In this document: in pieces, positions 32,328 through 41,141 of the stretch
Layout of the letters: each line of letters begins with the position of its first letter
Numbering within the stretch: position 1 is the first letter of the stretch
From: Aliiroseovarius pelagivivens
GTDB lineage: Bacteria > Pseudomonadota > Alphaproteobacteria > Rhodobacterales > Rhodobacteraceae
Assembly: GCF_900302485.1 (NCBI RefSeq)
Contig: NZ_OMOI01000001.1
Coordinates: forward strand, 186,001-250,000
DNA: 64,000 nt
Direction of reading: 5' to 3'
The notes under the pieces: generated by a model
What the model was told of the DNA's origin: nothing
The model's database searches: none
What the model saw: the letters and a program-made list of their open reading frames with translations, nothing else
Position numbers and translations under genes: made by a program

Positions 32328-32699
32328 TTAGCCAATCAAACCCAAAAGTTTGTCGAGGCCAGACCACAAGACAATGGCAGAAAGCGTGGCTGTAATCATC
32401 GCAGGCACGCCGTCTTTCCAACTGTCAAAAATCAGATGACAGGTAATGGCACCAAGCGATGTGCCCAGAAGAGCCAAGGCCCCAAGCGGACCAAGCCACA
32501 AGGATTGGAACCAGATTGCGATTGCGCCGAAAAGCTCGACACAGCCAACCAATGCCATGATTTGCCGGTTCAGACCGTAGCTTTGGAACATGCCAAGCTG
32601 GATCTCGAAGATCTTCTTTTGCCAGCCAAATATCTTGATTGAGCTGGCAAAAAGGAAGAAGGCGGACAGAAGTCCGACGAACAAGGTTACTGCGGTCAT
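32328..32699 (-). CDS. DoxX-like small membrane protein inside the fab operon
   Basis: A 123-residue protein with four hydrophobic helices (TLFVGLLSAFFLFASSIKIF, IMALVGCVELFGAIAIWF, LGPLGALALLGTSLGAITC, MITATLSAIVLWSGL) and the pattern of DoxX-like proteins. The ATG at 32699 follows GAGGGAT at correct spacing. It has the same direction as fabA and fabB and sits between them with gaps of about 60 and 80 bases. DoxX-family functions are mostly unknown; some are thiosulfate:quinone oxidoreductase subunits. The role in this operon is unclear. Confidence 0.75.
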   Translation of the reverse strand: MTAVTLFVGLLSAFFLFASSIKIFGWQKKIFEIQLGMFQSYGLNRQIMALVGCVELFGAIAIWFQSLWLGPLGALALLGTSLGAITCHLIFDSWKDGVPAMITATLSAIVLWSGLDKLLGLIG

Positions 32700-32761
32700 G
32701 TGCTGATCCCTCAATGCTCACTCAGGCGGTGGTGCCTGTTCTGTGGACATTCTAGGTGGGG

Positions 32762-33271
32762 TCAGCTCTCGCTCAATGCAACCTTCATGTCTTTGACCTG
32801 ATAAATCACTTCACCATCGGCTTCGACGATCCCATCGGCCACGCCCATGGTCAGGCGGCGGGTTTGGATCGCTTTGGTAAAGTCGATCTTGTAGGTCAGC
32901 ATCTTGCGGTCGGGGCGGACCATACCGGTGAGTTTCACCTCGCCCACACCCAGCGCATAACCGCGACCCAGCCAACCACGCCAGCCAAGGTTAAAGCCGG
33001 TCAGCTGCCACAGGCCGTCCAGACCCAGACAGCCGGGCATGATCGGGTTGCCAGGGAAGTGGCAGTCGAAGAACCAGAGGTCCGGGGTGATGTCGAACTC
33101 GGCCAGAACGTGGCCTTTACCGTGCGCGCCGCCATCGCCCGAAATCTCGGTGATGCGGTCCATCATCAGCATCGGCGGGGCAGGAAGCTGCGCATTGCCG
33201 GGGCCAAACAACTCGCCAGCCGCGCATTTCAAAAGGTCTTCCTTGCTAAAGCTAGTGGGATAGTCCGACAT
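32762..33271 (-). CDS. fabA: 3-hydroxydecanoyl-[acyl-carrier-protein] dehydratase/isomerase
   Basis: A 169-residue hot-dog-fold enzyme. The active-site His is in [23 protein letters not shown], the signature of FabA, with the catalytic Asp in LGLDGL. It dehydrates 3-hydroxydecanoyl-ACP and isomerises the product to cis-3, the branch point to unsaturated fatty acids. It is the first gene of the fabA, DoxX-like, fabB, fabI series, divergent from the irr-like gene with a 186-base shared promoter region, so iron or haem control of the operon is possible. Confidence 0.97.
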   Translation of the reverse strand: MSDYPTSFSKEDLLKCAAGELFGPGNAQLPAPPMLMMDRITEISGDGGAHGKGHVLAEFDITPDLWFFDCHFPGNPIMPGCLGLDGLWQLTGFNLGWRGWLGRGYALGVGEVKLTGMVRPDRKMLTYKIDFTKAIQTRRLTMGVADGIVEADGEVIYQVKDMKVALSES

Positions 33272-33457
33272 TTTCGCCCCATATCTTGTGTATTCTCAGT
33301 TCCACACCCTCTAGCACCCGGGCAAAGCCCGACGCAAGGGTGGGTGTCGGATCGCAGTGGCAATCTATGCTGTAAAGACCAGTTTTTATTGGCGCTTGCC
33401 GCCCGGACCCCCTATATTCGTCTGGAAATATCCTTGGGACTGCAGAAGAGTCGGTTT

Positions 33458-33874
33458 ATGCCGCAGGTTAAACGACATATCGAAACCAATTGGTTGTCCG
33501 GTGCAGGGCTGCGCCCGACGCGTCAGCGTCTGGCATTGGCGCATCTGCTGATCGGGGATGGGCAGCACCGCCACGTCACCGCCGAAAGCCTGTACGAGGC
33601 AACGCGGGATGGCGCGGAAAAAGTGTCGCTTGCTACGGTCTATAACACGCTGCGGGTTTTCTCGGATGCAGGCCTTCTGCGCGAGATCACCGTGAACGGC
33701 GCGCGCAGCTATTTCGACACGAACGTCACCAACCACCCGCATTTCTTCTGGGAAGACACGGAAGAGCTGATGGATGCGCCGGACGAAGATCTGAAGATCG
33801 CGCAGTTGCCAGAAGCGCCCGCTGGGGCCGAGATCTCCAAAGTCGACGTGGTGATCCGCCTGCGCCGCAGCTGA
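33458..33874 (+). CDS. irr: Fur-family regulator, probable iron response regulator Irr
   Basis: A 138-residue Fur-family protein from ATG 33458 (MPQVKRHIETNWLSGAGLRPTRQRLALAHLLI). The winged helix is LRPTRQRLALAHLL ... TAESLYEATRDGAEKVSLATVYNTLRVFSDAGLLREI, and the dimerisation domain has the His/acid residues TNHPHFFWEDTEELMD. There is no CxxC zinc pair of the Fur/Zur type, which with the fabA-linked location points to Irr, the haem-sensing iron regulator of Alphaproteobacteria. A standard N-terminal haem motif is not visible, as in other Rhodobacterales. Confidence 0.85.
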   Translation: MPQVKRHIETNWLSGAGLRPTRQRLALAHLLIGDGQHRHVTAESLYEATRDGAEKVSLATVYNTLRVFSDAGLLREITVNGARSYFDTNVTNHPHFFWEDTEELMDAPDEDLKIAQLPEAPAGAEISKVDVVIRLRRS

Positions 33875-33895
33875 TCAGGGCGCTGGTCGCGCGCT

Positions 33896-33956
33896 CTTAT
33901 TTTCTTACCAACAATATTCTGGGGTGAGCGCCCTTGGCGCGAGGGGCAAAGCCCCT
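33896..33956 (-). repeat. Dispersed intergenic repeat, copy 2 (reverse orientation)
   Basis: Its reverse complement aligns gap-free with 30075-30135: AGGGGC-TTT-GCCCCT, CTCGCG, CGCTCACCCC, ATATT and AAGAAA are all conserved in position. It is in the convergent gap between irr and the FKBP gene, where it may also end transcription. Confidence 0.7.
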
Positions 33957-34000
33957 GAAGGCCGCGCGATTAAGCGCGACCTCCGGAACCTGCAAAGGCG

Positions 34001-34429
34001 TTAGCCGATGCCGACAACTTCGAAATCAAAGATCAAGGTTTTGCCAGCCAGCGCGTGGTTGGCGTCCAGCGTGACGGTGTCGTCGGTCAGGTTGGTGACG
34101 GTGACAGGCACGGGCTGACCCTGCGGGCCGCTCATCTGCAACTGAATGCCAACTTCCAGCGGGATCTCGGCAGGGATATCGGCGCGCGGGACTTCCAGAA
34201 TGGCTTCGTCATGACGCGGGCCATAGGCCTCTTCCGGGGCGATGGTGACTTTTTTCTTGTCGCCAACCTTCATGCCGGGCAGGGCCTTATCAAGGCCGGG
34301 GATGATCATGCCGGATCCGGCTTCGAATTCCAGCGGATCGCGACCTTCCGAGCTGTCAAAGACGCTGCCGTCTTCCAAAGTGCCAGTATAGTGAATGCGC
34401 ACCTTGGCGCCTTGCGTGACTTCGGTCAT
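34001..34429 (-). CDS. FKBP-type peptidyl-prolyl isomerase (SlyD-like)
   Basis: A 142-residue protein: the FKBP part VRIHYTGTLEDGSVFDSSEGRDPLEFEAGSGMIIPGLDKAL, then the inserted chaperone flap (EAYGPRHDEAILEVPRADIPAEIPLEVGIQLQM) and the closing strand GKTLIFDFEVVGI. It matches the SlyD/FkpB arrangement but lacks the His/Cys-rich metal-binding tail of E. coli SlyD. It acts as a cytosolic folding helper. It is a single gene, convergent with irr. Confidence 0.93.
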   Translation of the reverse strand: MTEVTQGAKVRIHYTGTLEDGSVFDSSEGRDPLEFEAGSGMIIPGLDKALPGMKVGDKKKVTIAPEEAYGPRHDEAILEVPRADIPAEIPLEVGIQLQMSGPQGQPVPVTVTNLTDDTVTLDANHALAGKTLIFDFEVVGIG

Positions 34430-34541
34430 GGAAACCTCGTGTGTTCTGGGAATGAATGGACGAGGCCGAAGCGATAACGCGGCGGGTGCTCGTTTGTGGG
34501 ATATGTGTGTTTACCGAAAGTTGGGCGGGATGGAAACGCCA

Positions 34542-35405
34542 CTAGAACCACTGACCGGGTTCCATCAGCCCCAAATCCAGAAGTTGCTGAGAATTCCACT
34601 GGAATTTCGTGGTGTTGTGCCACTTGAAGCTGCGAACATCGTGTTTTGACCCGGCGTTCGTTTTCAGCGCCTTGGCGGTGCGGAAGCTGGCAACGACCAC
34701 GGTGATGTTGTGGTGCCACGGGCAGGAATAGGTGTTGTATTCCTCGTCATTGAACGTGTGGTTTTCACGAAGTATCAGGCCCGGCTTTGCCTTGAACAAA
34801 GACACGCGGTCGATTTTGTGACCGTTCTGGGGGACGTGTTCCTCGAATCGCCACCGAAGCCCACCGAAGAAGTCCAGCTGCCGATCCAAAGGATCTCCGT
34901 CGGGCCCCTTGCGCCCGTTTGCATAATAGCCTGATTTGTCCAGACAGGCGTGATCCAGCGAAACGGCATTCGGGAACTGGTTCAGATCATCCGCATACAG
35001 ATCCACCACATAGCTGAGCATGGCGTCGCGACGCTCTTCGGTCTGGAAGGCCAACAGCTCGCCCACGGTTCGGGTTTCGCAGAACGGATGGAACAGGTAT
35101 TCGGCGTTATAGCAGTAATACAACCACGTGCCGGGCGCGGCTTCGATAATCTGGTTGACGGCATCGGCAACCACGCCAGAGCTTGAAGAATTGAACGTGA
35201 TGCGATGCACGGTTTCTTCCAATGAATCAGGCACGATAAGCTCTTCAGGAGCAAAAACCAGAACCTCGCGAAATCCGGCGTTCTGATGGTGGCGTATGGT
35301 GCTTTCAACTTCGATCAGATCTTCGATGAAGATCATCGCAACGGGGCCTTTGGCCAGCACCTGACGAGAGGAACGAAGAAACTGATTAAGGTCGCTGTGC
35401 CGCAT
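34542..35405 (-). CDS. Glycosyltransferase-like protein of uncertain family
   Basis: The 287-residue protein has no signal peptide. The N-terminal half resembles the nucleotide-binding half of a GT-A-like glycosyltransferase (VAMIFIEDLIEVESTIRHHQNAGFREVLVFAPEELIVPDSL, then TWLYYCYNAEYLFHPFCE where a DxD-type motif would be expected). The C-terminal part is rich in Trp, His and Asn (YNTYSCPWHHNITVVVASF, KWHNTTKFQWN). A DxD site is not evident. I cannot assign the reaction; cell-surface glycan modification is only a guess. It is divergent from miaB with a 160-base gap. Confidence 0.5.
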   Translation of the reverse strand: MRHSDLNQFLRSSRQVLAKGPVAMIFIEDLIEVESTIRHHQNAGFREVLVFAPEELIVPDSLEETVHRITFNSSSSGVVADAVNQIIEAAPGTWLYYCYNAEYLFHPFCETRTVGELLAFQTEERRDAMLSYVVDLYADDLNQFPNAVSLDHACLDKSGYYANGRKGPDGDPLDRQLDFFGGLRWRFEEHVPQNGHKIDRVSLFKAKPGLILRENHTFNDEEYNTYSCPWHHNITVVVASFRTAKALKTNAGSKHDVRSFKWHNTTKFQWNSQQLLDLGLMEPGQWF

Positions 35406-35565
35406 GATGTGTCCCAGTATTTGTCCCAGTGGATTGCTGGGTCTTGCCGTTTGCTGACAGGAATTTCATGAAATCAACCTGTTTTGCAAGCGTTGCGGGT
35501 CTGATCCCTTTGCTATAACAGGCGAGAACTTGACCTCGTGCTGCAAAAACCTTGGGAAACGCGCA

Positions 35566-36891
35566 ATGTCCGACAAGAAAAAACTCTTCATCCGCACCTA
35601 TGGTTGCCAGATGAATGTTTATGACAGTGAACGCATGGCCGAAGCGCTGGGCGCGGATGGGTATGAGCAGACAGATACGCCGGACGATGCGGACATGATC
35701 CTGCTGAACACCTGCCACATTCGCGAAAAGGCCGCCGAGAAGGTCTATTCCGAACTTGGCCGCTTCAAGGGGCTGAAGGCTGAAAAGCCTGACCTGAAGA
35801 TTGGTGTTGCGGGTTGTGTGGCGCAGGCTGAAGGTGAAGAGATCATGCGTCGTCAGCCGATGGTCGATCTGGTTGTTGGTCCGCAGACCTATCACCGCCT
35901 GCCGTCGATGATGGAGCAGGTCGCCAAGGGCGAAAAGGCGCTGGATACCGATTTCCCCGAGGAAGACAAATTCGAACACCTGCCCAAGCTGCGCGGCACC
36001 AAGGCCAAGCGCAACCCGACCGCTTTTCTGACGGTGCAAGAAGGCTGCGACAAGTTCTGTGCCTTCTGCGTAGTGCCCTACACCCGCGGCGCCGAAGTCA
36101 GCCGCCCGGCCGAGCGCATCCTGCGCGAAGCCCGCGATCTGGTCGAACGCGGCGTACGCGAAATCACCCTGTTGGGCCAGAACGTCAACGCCTATCACGG
36201 CGCTGGCCCCGACGGGGACTGGTCGCTGGCCAAGCTGATTTGGGCGCTGGATGGAATCGACGGGCTGGAGCGCATCCGCTTCACCACCTCGCATCCCAAC
36301 GATATGACCGATGATCTGATCGAGGCGCACGGCACTTGTGCCAAGCTGATGCCTTATCTGCACCTTCCGGTTCAGTCGGGCTCGGACAAGATCCTGAAGC
36401 GGATGAACCGCAGCCACACGGCGGAAAGCTATCTGCGTCTGATCGAACGGATTCGCGAGGCGCGTCCGGACATCCTGATCTCGGGTGACTTCATCGTAGG
36501 CTTCCCGGAAGAAGATGATCAGGATTTCGAAGACACGATGAGCCTGATCCGCGAAGTGAACTACGGTCAGGCCTTCAGCTTCAAATACTCGACCCGCCCT
36601 GGCACCCCCGCCGCCGAGCGCGCGCTGGTGGATGACGCGGTCGCGACCGAGCGGCTTTATCGCCTGCAAGCGCTGATCACCGAACAGCAGCGCGCCATCC
36701 AAAACAGCATGGTCGGCCAAGAGGTCGGCATTCTGTTTGAAAAGAAAGGTCGCCTTGAAGGCCAGATGGTCGGCAAGTCCGATCATCTACACGCCGTTCA
36801 CGTTCAGTGTGACGCGGCAGTAGGCGATCTTCGTCGCGTGCGGATCACCGACAGCGGACCGAATTCGCTGGCGGGTGAACTGATCGATTGA
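35566..36891 (+). CDS. miaB: tRNA-2-methylthio-N6-dimethylallyladenosine synthase
   Basis: A 441-residue radical-SAM methylthiotransferase. The N-terminal UPF0004 domain has its three Cys in [25 protein letters not shown] and [12 protein letters not shown]. The radical-SAM cluster is CDKFCAFC (C-x3-C-x2-C), and the TRAM domain closes the C-terminus. It adds the 2-methylthio group to i6A37 in tRNAs reading U-starting codons. The ATG at 35566 is selected from [17 protein letters not shown], the usual beginning. It starts a long plus-strand series including phoH, ybeY and lnt, a very common alphaproteobacterial order. Confidence 0.97.
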   Translation: MSDKKKLFIRTYGCQMNVYDSERMAEALGADGYEQTDTPDDADMILLNTCHIREKAAEKVYSELGRFKGLKAEKPDLKIGVAGCVAQAEGEEIMRRQPMVDLVVGPQTYHRLPSMMEQVAKGEKALDTDFPEEDKFEHLPKLRGTKAKRNPTAFLTVQEGCDKFCAFCVVPYTRGAEVSRPAERILREARDLVERGVREITLLGQNVNAYHGAGPDGDWSLAKLIWALDGIDGLERIRFTTSHPNDMTDDLIEAHGTCAKLMPYLHLPVQSGSDKILKRMNRSHTAESYLRLIERIREARPDILISGDFIVGFPEEDDQDFEDTMSLIREVNYGQAFSFKYSTRPGTPAAERALVDDAVATERLYRLQALITEQQRAIQNSMVGQEVGILFEKKGRLEGQMVGKSDHLHAVHVQCDAAVGDLRRVRITDSGPNSLAGELID

Positions 36892-37002
36892 TCTAATCCG
36901 CACGGCGATCACATGACAATCGCATGAAGTTTTGCGGATGGGGCTTGCTTGTCTCGTCCGCTCTTGGCACGATCAGGGTATAGACCTGACAGGAGACCCC
37001 AT

Positions 37003-38052
37003 TTGGGAATAGCAGACCTGACCACAGCACCCGAGGCAAAAGTAACCCCTGAAGTGCTGCTGGAATTTCCAGACAACCGCCTTCTTATTGATCTGTGCGG
37101 CGAGTTTGATCGCAACCTGACCCACATCGAAAGCCATCTGGGCGTGCAAATCATCCGGCGCGGCAATCAGCTTGTCGTAATGGGCGAGATGGACGCACGT
37201 GAAAAGGCGGGCGAGGTGCTGAGTGCGCTCTACGAGCGGCTTGAAAGCGGCAAAGCGGTCGAGCCCGGTGACATCGACGCGGAAATCCGCATGGGTGGAA
37301 CACAGGATGGCACGGGCACCCGCGACGGCGACCAGATGGAGATGTTCAAAGGCAGCGACGTCGAAATCAAGACCCGTAAAAAGACCATCGAGCCACGCAC
37401 CGAAGCGCAAAAGGCCTATGTTCAGAGCCTGTTCAACAATGAGTTGGCGTTCGGGATCGGCCCGGCAGGTACCGGCAAGACCTATTTGGCGGTGGCTGTG
37501 GGTGTGAACATGTTCCTTGGCGGGCATGTGGATCGCATGATCCTGTCGCGTCCTGCCGTCGAAGCGGGCGAAAAGCTGGGCTATCTGCCCGGTGACATGA
37601 AGGACAAAGTCGATCCGTATATGCAGCCGCTTTATGACGCGCTGAACGACTTTCTGCCCTCGAAACAGGTCACCAAACTGATCGAAGAGAAGAAGATCGA
37701 GATCGCGCCGTTGGCCTTCATGCGCGGGCGGACCTTGGCGAATGCTTTCGTCGTGTTGGATGAGGCGCAGAATGCCACCACCATGCAGATGAAGATGTTC
37801 CTAACCCGTCTGGGCGAAGGCTCGCGGATGGTGATCACGGGCGACCGGTCTCAGGTCGACCTGCCGCGTGGCGTGGACAGCGGTTTGCGCGATGCCGAGG
37901 GGCTGTTGAAGGGGATCGAGCAGATCAGCTTCAACTATTTCACCTCGAAAGACGTGGTGCGTCACCCGCTGGTCGCGAAGATCATCGAAGCCTATGACGA
38001 GGCCTCGCAAAAGGCGATGGCGCGCGCAGTTAAGCAGGCGCGTGAAAAGTAA
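37003..38052 (+). CDS. phoH: PhoH-family ATPase
   Basis: A 349-residue PhoH-like protein. There is no ATG at the expected position; I choose TTG 37003 (LGIADLTTAPEAKVTPEVLLEF), preceded by AGGAGA with 6 bases of spacing. An N-terminal KH-like region precedes the P-loop ATPase (GIGPAGTGKTYLAVAVGVN), with Walker B VVLDEAQNAT and the sensor region VITGDRSQVDLPRG. PhoH proteins are RNA-linked ATPases that occur beside ybeY. The ybeY start follows after one base, so they are co-translated. Confidence 0.95.
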   Translation: MGIADLTTAPEAKVTPEVLLEFPDNRLLIDLCGEFDRNLTHIESHLGVQIIRRGNQLVVMGEMDAREKAGEVLSALYERLESGKAVEPGDIDAEIRMGGTQDGTGTRDGDQMEMFKGSDVEIKTRKKTIEPRTEAQKAYVQSLFNNELAFGIGPAGTGKTYLAVAVGVNMFLGGHVDRMILSRPAVEAGEKLGYLPGDMKDKVDPYMQPLYDALNDFLPSKQVTKLIEEKKIEIAPLAFMRGRTLANAFVVLDEAQNATTMQMKMFLTRLGEGSRMVITGDRSQVDLPRGVDSGLRDAEGLLKGIEQISFNYFTSKDVVRHPLVAKIIEAYDEASQKAMARAVKQAREK

Positions 38053-38053
38053 A

Positions 38054-38548
38054 ATGCTGATTGATGTTGTTTTCGAGGATCCCCGCTGGGAAACTGCGGG
38101 CCTGTCTGCATTGGCAGACGCTGCGGCCGCGGCGGTGATCGACCATCTAGATCTGACGCCACCTTTCGGCGATGGGTTCGAGATCAGCCTGCTGGCCTGT
38201 GATGATGCCCGCATTGCCGTTCTGAACAGCGACTTCCGCGACAAGCCCACACCGACCAATGTGCTGTCATGGCCGTCCGAGGAACGCGCGGCCGAGGATG
38301 CAGGGAGCGATCCGCTGCCTCCGGACGATCCCGAGCTGGGTGACATCGCCATTGCCTATGAAACCTGCACCCGCGAGGCGGACGAGCAGGGTAAGGAATT
38401 CTCTACCCATGTCAGCCATCTTTTGGTGCATGGGGTGCTGCATCTGTTGGGTTATGATCACATAGACGACAAAGATGCGGCACTAATGGAGGGTTTGGAG
38501 GTTGAAATCCTTGGCAAGATGAACATTTCCAACCCATATGAAGAATAA
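38054..38548 (+). CDS. ybeY: Endoribonuclease YbeY (rRNA maturation factor)
   Basis: A 164-residue single-strand endoribonuclease. The zinc site H-x3-H-x5-H is visible as VHGVLHLLGYDH. The LLACDDARIAVLNSDFRDKPTPTNVLSWP segment is the family's conserved core. It processes the 3' end of 16S rRNA and takes part in ribosome quality control. It starts one base after the phoH stop and is followed by a CorC-like gene at 32 bases, the standard miaB-phoH-ybeY-corC-lnt order. Confidence 0.95.
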   Translation: MLIDVVFEDPRWETAGLSALADAAAAAVIDHLDLTPPFGDGFEISLLACDDARIAVLNSDFRDKPTPTNVLSWPSEERAAEDAGSDPLPPDDPELGDIAIAYETCTREADEQGKEFSTHVSHLLVHGVLHLLGYDHIDDKDAALMEGLEVEILGKMNISNPYEE

Positions 38549-38580
38549 GGCGCATTTCGCGCGAAACTGGAAAAGGATCA

Positions 38581-39537
38581 ATGGGCGACACCGCAGACGG
38601 ATCTTCTAAAGCAGCGCAGAGCGCGCTGCAGGATGAAACAACACATCACAGGCCGGGGTTCTTCAGCCGCATCTTTGGTGCGCGCAGTTCGAGCCGACCG
38701 CGTCAGGTTGCGCCCACTGGCGTTGCACCAGCTGGAAATGGTACGCTTCCCATGGCAGCTCCGGGTATGGTTAACCTCCGCCGGATGCGTGTCGAAGATG
38801 TCATGATCCCGAAATCCGAGATCGTGTCCGCCCCGGTGGATATCCTGAAAGACGAGCTGGTCGATGAGTTCCGCGAAAGCGGCCTGTCGCGTCTTCCAGT
38901 GTTTGATGGCACGCTGGACAGCCCCATCGGTATGGTCCACCTGAAAGACCTTGCTCTGAACCACGGTTTCAATGGCAAGCCCGGCAATAAATCCGCCCGC
39001 TTTGTCCTGCGTGATCTGATCCGCCCGTTGCTGTTCGTACCGCCCTCGATGCCGATCGGAGTATTGTTGCAGAAAATGCAGACCGAACGAATTCACATGG
39101 CGCTGGTGATTGATGAATATGGCGGCGTGGACGGGCTTGTGACCATCGAAGACCTGATCGAACAGGTCATCGGCGAGATCGAGGATGAACACGACCTTGA
39201 GGAAGGTGCGTTGTGGGTCGAGGAAAAGCCGGGTTGCTATCTGGTTGAAGCCAAGACGCCCTTGGACGAGTTCGAAACGGCAACCGGCGTGCGTCTTCAG
39301 CATGAAGAAGCCGACGACGACGAGATCGAAACGCTTGGCGGGTTGGTGTTTGTCCTGTGCGGTCAAGTGCCCGCACGCGGCGAAGTGATCGCACATCCCG
39401 GCGGGGCTGAAATCGAAGTCGTCGACGCAGACCCACGTCGCATCAAGCGTCTGCGACTGCGTGTTCCGGGCCCGATGCCCGCAGCCCACGCGGTTGCCGA
39501 GGCCAGCGCGGATGACGCGTCTTCTAAGAATGCCTGA
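38581..39537 (+). CDS. CorC/HlyC-type CBS-domain protein
   Basis: A 318-residue protein with a hydrophilic N-terminus, tandem CBS domains (EDVMIPKSEIVSAPVDIL ... LPVFDGTLDSPIGMVHLKDL and MQTERIHMALVIDEYGGVDGLVTIEDLIEQVIG) and the C-terminal CorC_HlyC transporter-associated domain ending at a negatively charged region. It has no membrane segment, so it is the short CorC type, proposed to support Mg/Co efflux. The name hemolysin is historical. AAAAGGATCA precedes the ATG. The stop overlaps the lnt start. Confidence 0.9.
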   Translation: MGDTADGSSKAAQSALQDETTHHRPGFFSRIFGARSSSRPRQVAPTGVAPAGNGTLPMAAPGMVNLRRMRVEDVMIPKSEIVSAPVDILKDELVDEFRESGLSRLPVFDGTLDSPIGMVHLKDLALNHGFNGKPGNKSARFVLRDLIRPLLFVPPSMPIGVLLQKMQTERIHMALVIDEYGGVDGLVTIEDLIEQVIGEIEDEHDLEEGALWVEEKPGCYLVEAKTPLDEFETATGVRLQHEEADDDEIETLGGLVFVLCGQVPARGEVIAHPGGAEIEVVDADPRRIKRLRLRVPGPMPAAHAVAEASADDASSKNA

Positions 39538-41053
39538 CATTGACGCCCGCGTGGCGCGATTGGCTGCGCGCCCGCGGGTGCGAGTCATTGCGTTGCTCTT
39601 GGCGGGTGCTGTTGCCGCATTGGGGCAAGCCCCGTTTCTGATCTGGGCGACGACGCTGGTGGGACTTCTGACCGCGTTTCTGATGTGGCGACACAGCCGG
39701 TCTCCGCGTGCAGCCGCGCTTCAGGGCTGGCTCTTCGGACTTGGCTATTTCACAGTCACGATGAGCTGGCTGGTCAATCCGTTCTTCGTCGAACCAGACC
39801 GTCACGGTTGGATGGCCCCCTTTGCGCTTCTCGGTATGGCGGGCGGACTCGCCTTGCTCTGGGCGCTGGGCTGGGGGTTGGCGCGTTGGCTTGCCGGTGA
39901 CAGCCGCCTCGGTTGGATTTACTGGCCCGTGGGGCTCGGCGCGGCCGAACTTTTGCGTGGTGCGCTGTTTACCGGATTTCCGTGGGGCGGGCCGGGGCTT
40001 GCATGGATCGATACGCCATTGGCGCAGATCGCAAGTCTTGTTGGTGTGTCGGGGCTAAGCGTTCTGACCGCGCTTTGGGTTGCCATGTTGGCGGTTGCAG
40101 TGATTGGTCGACGTCGCAATGGCATTGTCGGGGTGACAGCTTTGTCTCTGATTTTGGGTCTGGTCGCAGCGCTGTCGTCAAACCCGCTGCCCGAGGACAC
40201 ACCTCATACATTGCGCCTGATCCAACCTAATGCGCCCCAGCACAAGAAATGGGATCCGGACTTTGCCGAGAGCTTCGTCCGTCTTCAGTTGGATCTGACC
40301 GCAACTCCGCCCGAAGACGCGCGTCCGAACTTGATCATCTGGCCCGAAACCTCGGTGCCCTATTTGTTGCAGCATGCCCAACTTCTGTTCCCGCTTGTGG
40401 CCGAAGCCGCCGCTGGTTCGCCCGTCTTGATGGGCATCCAGAGGGGCGAGGGGCAGCGGTATTTCAACAGTCTGGTGCAGGTGAATTCGGACGGCATTGC
40501 CCGCCCGGTCTATGACAAACACCACCTTGTTCCCTTTGGTGAATACGTCCCGCTTGGCGATGCGATGGCCCGCATTGGTATCCGAGCCTTCGCCGCGCAA
40601 TATGGACAGGGCTATTCGGCAGGGCCGGGGCCAGTTGTGTTCGACATGGGGGCACTGGGTAAGGTGTTGCCGTTGATCTGTTACGAGGCGGTTTTCCCCC
40701 GTGATATCCGCAACGCCCCCGAGCGGCCCGACTGGATTTTGCAAGCAACGAATGATGCGTGGTTCGGTGATTTCTCGGGCCCGCAGCAGCACTTGGTACA
40801 AGCCCGCTTTCGTGCGATTGAATTTGGCCTGCCTGTCATCCGCGTGGCCAATACGGGGATCAGTGCCGCAATCGACGTGCGGGGGCAGGTCCGATCGTCG
40901 CTGGATCTGGGGCAGGCAGGTTACCTTGATGCACGATTGCCCGGGACCGGCTCTGAAACGCTATACGCGCGTGTCGGGGACCTTCCGCTCGGTTTTTTGT
41001 TGATCTGCGTCGCTCTCGTGGCCATTCTGGGGCGTAGACGCTTTTTACATTGA
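39512..41053 (+). CDS. lnt: Apolipoprotein N-acyltransferase
   Basis: A 513-residue inner-membrane enzyme with about six N-terminal helices and a periplasmic carbon-nitrogen-hydrolase domain. The catalytic triad is visible: Glu in WPETSVPYL, Lys in [12 protein letters not shown] and Cys in ICYEAVFP. It attaches the third acyl chain to lipoproteins. The start is ATG 39512 because GAGG lies about 9 bases before it; ATG 39530 is an alternative. Either overlaps the corC-like gene end, showing translational coupling. Confidence 0.93.
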   Translation: MTRLLRMPDIDARVARLAARPRVRVIALLLAGAVAALGQAPFLIWATTLVGLLTAFLMWRHSRSPRAAALQGWLFGLGYFTVTMSWLVNPFFVEPDRHGWMAPFALLGMAGGLALLWALGWGLARWLAGDSRLGWIYWPVGLGAAELLRGALFTGFPWGGPGLAWIDTPLAQIASLVGVSGLSVLTALWVAMLAVAVIGRRRNGIVGVTALSLILGLVAALSSNPLPEDTPHTLRLIQPNAPQHKKWDPDFAESFVRLQLDLTATPPEDARPNLIIWPETSVPYLLQHAQLLFPLVAEAAAGSPVLMGIQRGEGQRYFNSLVQVNSDGIARPVYDKHHLVPFGEYVPLGDAMARIGIRAFAAQYGQGYSAGPGPVVFDMGALGKVLPLICYEAVFPRDIRNAPERPDWILQATNDAWFGDFSGPQQHLVQARFRAIEFGLPVIRVANTGISAAIDVRGQVRSSLDLGQAGYLDARLPGTGSETLYARVGDLPLGFLLICVALVAILGRRRFLH

Positions 41054-41088
41054 CCTTTACGAATTTAGTCCAGATACCAACCTAGATC

Positions 41089-41135
41089 ACCGTCACAACG
41101 GCTTCCTGGCGTGGCGGGTAGAATTAAATGGAGCA
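41089..41135 (+). promoter_or_regulatory. SAM/SAH riboswitch upstream of metK
   Basis: The leader contains the blocks GTCACAACGGCTTCCTGGCG and ATGGAGCA in the order of the SAM/SAH riboswitch (Rfam RF01727). P1 pairs CCGTCAC with GTGGCGG. The loop GCTTC can pair with GGAGC at 41130-41134, which holds the Shine-Dalgarno, forming the pseudoknot that blocks translation when SAM is bound. The metK ATG follows at 41142. The class is known mainly from Rhodobacterales, in front of metK. Confidence 0.88.
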
Positions 41136-41141
41136 TGTTTC

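Noticed and set aside
35386..36786. Long open frame of 466 codons antisense to miaB
   Set aside because: It is the shadow of the miaB codon pattern in a GC-rich genome; miaB has all catalytic motifs on the other strand.
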